DNA from: Compostimonas suwonensis
Lineage (GTDB): Bacteria; Actinomycetota; Actinomycetes; Actinomycetales; Microbacteriaceae
Assembly: GCF_002797855.1 (NCBI RefSeq)
Contig: NZ_PGFB01000002.1
Location: 434,001-498,000 of the forward strand
DNA: 64,000 nt
Reading direction: 5' to 3'
Shown: positions 58,279-64,000 of the stretch, piece by piece
Position numbering within the stretch: the stretch's first letter is position 1
How the letters are laid out: every line of letters begins with the position of its first letter
The notes under the pieces: model-generated
Seen by the model: the letters and a program-made list of their open reading frames with translations, nothing else
The model's database searches: none
Told to the model about the DNA's origin: nothing
Program-made: the position numbers and the translations under genes

Positions 58279-58776
58279 ATGATGGCCAAGAGACCGGATG
58301 CCGCGGCCGGCACCCCCGCGACGGTCGCCCTGACCCGCGCCGGCGTGCCCTTCACGACCCACCCCTACGAGCACGACCCCGCCGCCGCGAGCTTCGGCCT
58401 CGAGGCGGCCGAGAAGCTCGGGGTCGAGGCCGACCGGGTGTTCAAGACCCTGCTGGCCGACACCGATCGAGGGCTCGTCGTCGGCGTCGTGCCGGTGACC
58501 GCCCAGCTCGACCTCAAGGCCCTCGCCCAGGCGGTCGGAGCCAAGCGCGCCGTCATGGCCGATCCGCAGCTCGCGGAGCGCAAGACCGGCTACGTCGTCG
58601 GCGGCATCAGCCCCATCGGCCAGAAGACCCCGCTGCCCACGGTGGTCGACGAGACGGCCGAGCTCTTCGACACGGTCTTCGTCTCGGGCGGCAAACGCGG
58701 CTTCGACATCGAGCTCGCGCCCGTCGACCTCGTGGCGCTCACGGCGGGCTCGTTCGCCGCCGTCGCCAAGTGGTGA
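58279..58776 (+). CDS. ybaK: Cys-tRNA(Pro) deacylase
   Basis: A 165-residue editing enzyme that removes Cys from mischarged tRNA-Pro. The YbaK domain has DRVFKTLLADTDRGLVVG with the conserved Lys and YVVGGISPIGQKTPLPTVVDE, a G-G-x-S-P loop. A second ATG three bases on (58282) is seven bases from GGAGGG and may be the true start. It is in the same direction as glgX but not obviously related in function. Confidence 0.94.
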   Translation: MMAKRPDAAAGTPATVALTRAGVPFTTHPYEHDPAAASFGLEAAEKLGVEADRVFKTLLADTDRGLVVGVVPVTAQLDLKALAQAVGAKRAVMADPQLAERKTGYVVGGISPIGQKTPLPTVVDETAELFDTVFVSGGKRGFDIELAPVDLVALTAGSFAAVAKW

Positions 58777-58821
58777 GCGCGAGGCAGCCTCCGCTCCGAC
58801 CGCGCAGACCGCGCGGACCGT

Positions 58822-61386
58822 TCAGCCCGCGACGGCGATGAGTCCCATCTCGGCGGGGCTGATGAGCAGCGCGTTCTTGGGCACGACCCGCACGGTGTAG
58901 CCGAAGGCGCCGGCACGGTCGAGCTCGACCGTGCCCATGTATTCCACGGTGCTCGCGTCGCCGAAGTCGGTCTGGGTGGGCTCCAGCTCACGGGTGGCCA
59001 CGTCTTTGAGCTGGTCGCCGACCGTGCTGCGGCCGTAGACGACCTCCACCGCGACATCCGCCGGCGTCAGCCCGCCGAGCGCGATGTGCGCGCGCAGTCG
59101 CAGGTGGTCGCCGACCTGGGGCACGGAGTCGACGCCGCCCGACTCGACGTGCGCGACGGTGACCCGCGGCCAGGCCGCGGTCACACGCGACTTCCAGGCC
59201 GCGAGCTCACGCGCGCTGCCGTAGTGGTCGGCGCTCAGACGACGCTCGTAGCCCGCTGCGGGCACGTACAGCCTCTCGACGTACTCGCGCACCATCCGGT
59301 CGGAGTTGAGCTGCGGGGAGAGCGTGGAGAGGGTGTGGCGGATCGACTGCATCCAGCGCGCCGGAACGTCGTCGTGCTCGCGCTCGTAGAAGCGCGGGGC
59401 GATCTGGTTCTCGATGAGCTCGTAGAGCGCGTCGGCCTCGAGCTTGTCGCGCTCCGCGGCATCCCCCGCCGAGTCGGCCGTGGGAATCGCCCAGCCGTTC
59501 TCGCCGTCGTAGAACTCGTTCCACCAGCCGTCGAGGATCGACAGGTTGAGCGCGCCGTTGAGCGCGGCCTTCATGCCCGAGGTGCCGCACGCCTCGAGCG
59601 GGCGCAGCGGGTTGTTGAGCCAGACGTCGGTGCCCGGGTAGAGCACGCGGGCCATGGCGATGTCGTAATCGGGCAGGAACACCATCCGCCGGCGGATCTC
59701 GGGCTCCGAGGCGAACTGCACGAGCTTCTGGATGAGCCTCTTGCCCTCCTCGTCGGCCGGATGCGACTTGCCCGCGACCACGATCTGCACCGGGCGCTGC
59801 TCGTTGGTGAGGATCGAGCGCAGGCGCTCCGGGTCGTGCAGCATGAGGGTGAGGCGCTTGTAGGTGGGAACACGCCGCGCGAAGCCGATCGTGAGCACCG
59901 TCGGGTCGAGCAGGTCATCGACCCAGGCCGGTGCGATGCCGCCCGGGTTCTGGGCGATCCAGGCCTCGCGCACCCGGCGGCGGGCGTCGTCGACGAGCTG
60001 CTGGCGCATGACCCCGCGCACGGCCCACAGCTCGCCGTCGGTCACGGCGTCGGAGGCCCAGTCGGCGTTCGAGGTGTCGGCGGTGCCGAGCTTCTCCTGC
60101 GCGAGCGCGATGAGGTGCGGATCGGTCCAGGTCGGCGCGTGCACGCCGTTGGTGACCGAGTCGATGGGCACGTCGGCCGCGTCGAAGCCCGGCCAGAGCC
60201 CGCTGAACATCTGTCGGCTCACCTCGCCGTGCAGTCGCGAGACGCCGTTGGCGTGCTGGCCGAGGCGCAGGCCCATCACGGCCATGTTGAAGGCGTCCGG
60301 CGAGCCGCCCGGGTAGTTCTCGGCCCCGAGCGCGAGCACGTCGTCGACGGCGACGCCGGGCAGCAGCTCGGTCGAGAAGTACCGTTCGACGAGCGGCCGC
60401 TCAAAGCGGTCGATGCCCGCGGGAACGGGTGTGTGCGTCGTGAAGACGGTTCCGGCGCGCACGACCTGCAGGGCCTCGTCGAAGCTCAGGCCGTCGCCGA
60501 TGAGGTCGGAGATGCGCTCGAGGCCGAGGAAGCCCGCGTGGCCCTCGTTGGTGTGGAAGACCTCGGTGTCGGGCAGCCCGTGCAGCTCGGTGTAGAGCTT
60601 CACGGCTCGGGCGCCGCCGACGCCCAGGAGCAGCTCCTGCAGCAGGCGGTGCTCGCCGCCTCCGCCGTAGAGCCGGTCGGTGACCGAGCGCAGGCTCTCC
60701 TCGTTCTCGGGGATGTCGGCGTCGAGCAGCAGCAGCCGGATGCGGCCCACCCGCGCCTGCCAGACCCGCGCGTGCAGCTGCCGGTCGTCGGGGAGCGCGA
60801 GGGTCACCTGCACGGCCGAGCCGTCGGGGTTGCGCAGCACCGAGAGCGGCAGGCCGTCGGGGTCGAGCACGGGGTACGACTCGATCTGCCAGCCGTCGGC
60901 CGAGATCGCCTGCGCGAAGTAGCCGGAGCGGTAGAAGAGGCCGACGCCCACGAGCGGCAGCCCGAGGTCCGAGGCGCTCTTGAGGTGGTCGCCCGCGAGG
61001 ATGCCGAGACCGCCCGAGTACTGGGGCAGGGCCGCCGCGATGCCGAACTCCGGTGAGAAGTAGGCGATGGATGCCGGGGCCTCATCGCCGAGGGTCTGGT
61101 ACCAGCGCGGCTGCTCGAGGTAGTCGCCGAGGTCGGTGAGCAGGCGGTTCGTCCAGTCGACGAAGCCCTCGTCGCCGGCGAGCTCCTCGAGCCGCGCCGG
61201 GCTCACCTCGCCGAGCAGCGAGACGGGGTCGTGACCGGTCTCGTCCCAGAGCTCCGGTGAAATGTGGGAGAACAGTTGCCTCGTCGGCTCGTGCCACGAC
61301 CACCTCAGGTTTCCCGCCAGCCGTTCGAGTGCGGAGAGCGAGTCCGGGAGCACGGCGCGAACGGTGAACCGACGAATGGCCTTCAT
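58822..61386 (-). CDS. glgP: Alpha-glucan phosphorylase
   Basis: An 854-residue PLP enzyme releasing glucose-1-phosphate from glycogen or maltodextrin. Residues 1-115 are a DUF3417 domain (PF11897), found in the non-classical GlgP of actinobacteria. YSGGLGILAGDHLKSASDLG, the NEGHAGF motif and EACGTSGMKAALNGA for PLP binding are visible. TAGAGT ends seven bases before the ATG, implying a leaderless transcript. It is divergent from glgE with 94 bp between. Confidence 0.96.
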   Translation of the reverse strand: MKAIRRFTVRAVLPDSLSALERLAGNLRWSWHEPTRQLFSHISPELWDETGHDPVSLLGEVSPARLEELAGDEGFVDWTNRLLTDLGDYLEQPRWYQTLGDEAPASIAYFSPEFGIAAALPQYSGGLGILAGDHLKSASDLGLPLVGVGLFYRSGYFAQAISADGWQIESYPVLDPDGLPLSVLRNPDGSAVQVTLALPDDRQLHARVWQARVGRIRLLLLDADIPENEESLRSVTDRLYGGGGEHRLLQELLLGVGGARAVKLYTELHGLPDTEVFHTNEGHAGFLGLERISDLIGDGLSFDEALQVVRAGTVFTTHTPVPAGIDRFERPLVERYFSTELLPGVAVDDVLALGAENYPGGSPDAFNMAVMGLRLGQHANGVSRLHGEVSRQMFSGLWPGFDAADVPIDSVTNGVHAPTWTDPHLIALAQEKLGTADTSNADWASDAVTDGELWAVRGVMRQQLVDDARRRVREAWIAQNPGGIAPAWVDDLLDPTVLTIGFARRVPTYKRLTLMLHDPERLRSILTNEQRPVQIVVAGKSHPADEEGKRLIQKLVQFASEPEIRRRMVFLPDYDIAMARVLYPGTDVWLNNPLRPLEACGTSGMKAALNGALNLSILDGWWNEFYDGENGWAIPTADSAGDAAERDKLEADALYELIENQIAPRFYEREHDDVPARWMQSIRHTLSTLSPQLNSDRMVREYVERLYVPAAGYERRLSADHYGSARELAAWKSRVTAAWPRVTVAHVESGGVDSVPQVGDHLRLRAHIALGGLTPADVAVEVVYGRSTVGDQLKDVATRELEPTQTDFGDASTVEYMGTVELDRAGAFGYTVRVVPKNALLISPAEMGLIAVAG

Positions 61387-61480
61387 GGGTACGACTCTAG
61401 GGCGGGAAGGTTTCCAACGAGTAAAGCGGCGGTTGTGTCCAGCCCTTGTGTTGATGCCCGCACGCACTACGGTCGAAGTT

Positions 61481-63538
61481 GTGGAGCACAGCGAACAGTC
61501 TTTCAATGAGCACAGCCGGGGCGAGCAGAGCCGACTCGGGCGGATCCCCGTGCTCGACCTCACGCCCCGGGTCGACGACGGCCGATGGCCGGCGAAGGCC
61601 TTCGACGGAGAGGTCGTGCCCTTCGCGGTGACGGCCTTCCGCGAGGGCCACGACCTCATCGGCGTCGAGCTCGTGCTCGTCGACCCGAACGGCGAGTCGA
61701 GAACGCGCCGGATGTCGCCGGGCCCGACGGGCACGGATAGCTGGCGTGCTCTCGCCCGCCTCGACGTCCAGGGCCTGTGGCGTTTCCACGCGCGCGCCTT
61801 CGCCGACGATTTCGCGAGCTGGCTGCACACCGCCGAGATCAAGATCCCGGCCGGTCTCGACGTCGAGCTCGTCTTCGCCATGGGCGCGCAGCTGCTGACG
61901 ACCGCGAGCGCCGAGAAGTCCACCGGCACCGTGAAGTCCCGCGGCTCCGCCGAGAAGCGGCTCCTGCGCGAGACGGCCGCCCGCCTCCTCGACGCGACGC
62001 TCGACGCGGAGGAGCGCTGGGCCCTCGTGACCGACGAGCGGGTGACCCGCGCCCTGCACGACCGCCCGGTCTCGAGCCTCGGCTCCGTCTCGATGACGCA
62101 GGAGATCCTCGTCGAGCGCACCCGCGCGGGCGTCGGCTCGTGGTACGAGTTCTTCCCCCGTTCCCTCGGCGCCAAGAGACGAGCAGACGGGTCGTGGAAG
62201 AGCGGCACTCTGCGCAGCGCCGCCAAGAGGCTGCCCGAGGTGCGGGCCATGGGCTTCGACGTCGTCTACCTGCCCCCGATCCATCCGATCGGCACGACCT
62301 TCCGCAAAGGGCCCAACAACACCCTCGACGCGGGGCCGAACGATCCCGGGTCGCCCTGGGCCGTCGGCGCGGCGGAGGGCGGGCACGACAGCATCCACCC
62401 CGAGCTCGGCACGGAGAAGGACTTCGCCTACTTCCTCTCGAAGGCCACGGCGGCCGGCGTCGAGATCGCCCTCGACCTCGCCATCCAGGCCTCCCCCGAT
62501 CACCCGTGGGTCGCCGAGCACCCGGAATGGTTCACGACCAGACCCGACGGCACGATCGCCTACGCGGAGAACCCGCCGAAGAAGTACCAGGACATCTACC
62601 CGGTCAACTTCGACAACGACCCCGCGCGGATCCGGCTCGAGATCCGCCGGATCGTCGAGCACTGGATCGCGCTCGGCATCCGGATCTTCCGTGTCGACAA
62701 TCCGCACACCAAGCCGCTCGACTTCTGGGAGTGGCTCATCCACGACGTCAACTCCCGGCACCCCGACGTCGTCTTCCTCGCCGAGGCGTTCACGCGGCCC
62801 GCGATCATGCAGACGCTCGGCAAAGTCGGCTTCCAGCAGTCGTACACCTATTTCACCTGGCGCAACACCAAGCAGGAGCTCGAGGAGTTCTTCGACTCCA
62901 TCGCGCACGAGACCGCCGACTTCATGCGGCCCAACCTCTTCGTCAACACGCCCGACATCCTCACCGAGTACCTGCAGTTCGGCGGCCCCGCGGCGTACAA
63001 GATCCGGGCGGCGCTCGCGGCGACGGCATCCCCCAGCTGGGGCGTCTACTCCGGGTACGAGCTCTTCGAGAACGTGGCCCGCCCGGGCGCCGAGGAGAAC
63101 ATCGACAACGAGAAGTTCGAGTACCGGCCGCGCGACTTCGCGGGCGCGCTCGAGGCGGGGAGATCGCTCGAGCCCTACCTCACGATGCTCAACCGGGTGC
63201 GCTCGGAGCACCCGGCGCTGCTCCAGCTGCGCAACCTCGAGCTGCACTCGAGCGACGACGACGCGATCCTCGTCTACAGCAAGCACCTCGACGCGGAGTT
63301 CACCGCCGACGGCCGGCCCGACACGATCATCGTCGTGGTGAACGTCGACCCGCACTCGGTGCGTGAGACGATGGTGCATCTCGACCTCGCCTGTCTCGGA
63401 CTCGGTGAGGCCACGAGCTTCGCCGTCACGGACCTCGTGACGGGGGCCGAATGGACCTGGAGCGGGAACGACTACGTGAGACTCGACGCCTTCGCAGAAC
63501 CGGTGCACATCCTCCACGCACGGACGGCGAGCCGATGA
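61481..63538 (+). CDS. glgE: Maltosyltransferase of the GlgE pathway
   Basis: A 685-residue GH13 enzyme that transfers maltose from maltose-1-phosphate to alpha-glucan. N-terminal domains (about 1-190) precede the barrel. The nucleophile Asp is in RIFRVDNPHTKPLDFW, acid Glu in FLAEAFTRP and the third Asp in NTPDILTEYLQ. GTG 61481 is placed seven bases after TACGGT; an in-frame ATG at 61454 would add nine residues. glgB overlaps by four bases (ATGA), the usual glgE-glgB pair. Confidence 0.96.
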   Translation: MEHSEQSFNEHSRGEQSRLGRIPVLDLTPRVDDGRWPAKAFDGEVVPFAVTAFREGHDLIGVELVLVDPNGESRTRRMSPGPTGTDSWRALARLDVQGLWRFHARAFADDFASWLHTAEIKIPAGLDVELVFAMGAQLLTTASAEKSTGTVKSRGSAEKRLLRETAARLLDATLDAEERWALVTDERVTRALHDRPVSSLGSVSMTQEILVERTRAGVGSWYEFFPRSLGAKRRADGSWKSGTLRSAAKRLPEVRAMGFDVVYLPPIHPIGTTFRKGPNNTLDAGPNDPGSPWAVGAAEGGHDSIHPELGTEKDFAYFLSKATAAGVEIALDLAIQASPDHPWVAEHPEWFTTRPDGTIAYAENPPKKYQDIYPVNFDNDPARIRLEIRRIVEHWIALGIRIFRVDNPHTKPLDFWEWLIHDVNSRHPDVVFLAEAFTRPAIMQTLGKVGFQQSYTYFTWRNTKQELEEFFDSIAHETADFMRPNLFVNTPDILTEYLQFGGPAAYKIRAALAATASPSWGVYSGYELFENVARPGAEENIDNEKFEYRPRDFAGALEAGRSLEPYLTMLNRVRSEHPALLQLRNLELHSSDDDAILVYSKHLDAEFTADGRPDTIIVVVNVDPHSVRETMVHLDLACLGLGEATSFAVTDLVTGAEWTWSGNDYVRLDAFAEPVHILHARTASR

Positions 63539-64000
63539 CCCGGATCCGCGAGACCACGCCCCCGGCCGACAACCTCCCCGTCATCGACCCCGCGGTGCTC
63601 GCCGCGGTCGCAGCCGGGAGCTACTACAACCCGCACGAGGTCCTCGGCCAGCACCTCGTGACCGGTTCGACGATCGCCGAGCGCATCACCGTCATCCGAG
63701 TGCTCCGCCCTCTCGCGAGCGAGGTCGTCGCCGTTCTCGCGAACCGCTCGCGCATCGAGCTCGCCCACCTCTCCGACGGCATCTGGCAGGGCTACAGCCT
63801 CATGGAGCCCCAGGACTACCTCGTCGAGAGCCGCTACCCGGGTGGCGAGGAGTGGATCGCCGACGACCCCTACCGGTTCCTGCCGTCGCTCGGCGAGCTC
63901 GATCTGCACCTCATCGGCGAAGGCCGGCACGAGCGCCTCTGGGACGCACTGGGGGCCCACTACCGCGAGCACCTCGGCATCACCGCGAGCGTCGAGGGCA
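63535..64000 (+). CDS. glgB: 1,4-alpha-glucan branching enzyme, 5' part
   Basis: The first 155 codons of a GlgB-type gene cut by the window end. It starts MTRIRETTPPADN. NPHEVLGQHLV is the conserved opening of the N-terminal module of branching enzyme, and SLGELDLHLIGEGRHERLW and the start of GAHYREHLG follow. It adds alpha-1,6 branches to glucan made by GlgE. The ATG lies within the glgE stop (ATGA). The catalytic barrel is beyond the window. Confidence 0.95.
   Translation, partial: MTRIRETTPPADNLPVIDPAVLAAVAAGSYYNPHEVLGQHLVTGSTIAERITVIRVLRPLASEVVAVLANRSRIELAHLSDGIWQGYSLMEPQDYLVESRYPGGEEWIADDPYRFLPSLGELDLHLIGEGRHERLWDALGAHYREHLGITASVEG

Overview
The window is about 70% G+C and densely coded, with long antisense open frames that are composition shadows. 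Gene content and order point to a high-GC Gram-positive actinomycete, most probably of the family Microbacteriaceae: ettA beside a lipoprotein and ssb, orn followed by tRNA-His, mnmA-ligA close to gatCAB, an SCO4848-type membrane protein, TIGR03086 and GAP-family proteins, and a GlgE-pathway glycogen cluster. Genus and species cannot be fixed from the sequence alone.

Layout. 1-9.9 kb: housekeeping genes (two thioesterases, ettA, ssb, an aldo/keto reductase, nadE, a CPA2-type antiporter). 10-16.7 kb: a cell-wall-anchored alkaline phosphatase, a lipase, three transcription regulators each near its own target or operator (HxlR, HTH-DUF3887, MarR) and an FMN oxidoreductase, ending at a tRNA-Arg gene whose 3' half lies in a 77-bp tandem duplication. 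16.9-21.5 kb: thioredoxin-like protein, SGNH hydrolase, orn, tRNA-His, a metallopeptidase, an S11-type protein with a degraded third motif, and a left-handed beta-helix protein. 22-27.5 kb: the most accessory-looking part, with a 1432-residue GH106-like exo-enzyme under a LacI-type operator, then an Erm 23S rRNA methyltransferase preceded by a macrolide-type leader peptide and hairpins. 27.5-31.7 kb: a TPP-riboswitch-controlled ECF thiamine/HMP transporter operon ending in an unassigned P-loop kinase. 31.7-43 kb: mixed genes including dinB, a second YidC, a TMEM97/EXPERA-like membrane protein and a two-domain methyltransferase. 43-54.8 kb: gatCAB and mnmA-ligA, separated by three secreted hydrolase-type genes, one of which looks like a pseudoenzyme. 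55-64 kb: cysteine desulfurase, then glgX, ybaK, glgP, glgE and glgB (cut by the window end).

How genes work together. NifS-like desulfurase and MnmA can form a sulfur relay for tRNA 2-thiouridine. GatCAB with the tRNA genes and YbaK serve aminoacyl-tRNA production and editing. GlgE, GlgB, GlgP and GlgX cover assembly and breakdown of alpha-glucan. PhoA and the GH106-like enzyme both end in sortase-like LAxTG/LAxSG signals, suggesting a common surface display route.

Two signals run through the whole window. First, at least sixteen genes have a TAnnnT-type -10 hexamer only 6 to 8 nt before the start codon, which implies leaderless mRNAs and helps set several starts. Second, local control by RNA is frequent: a TPP riboswitch with a Shine-Dalgarno-masking hairpin, and an erm leader/attenuator. 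I found no CRISPR array, no insertion sequence and no recognisable prophage.
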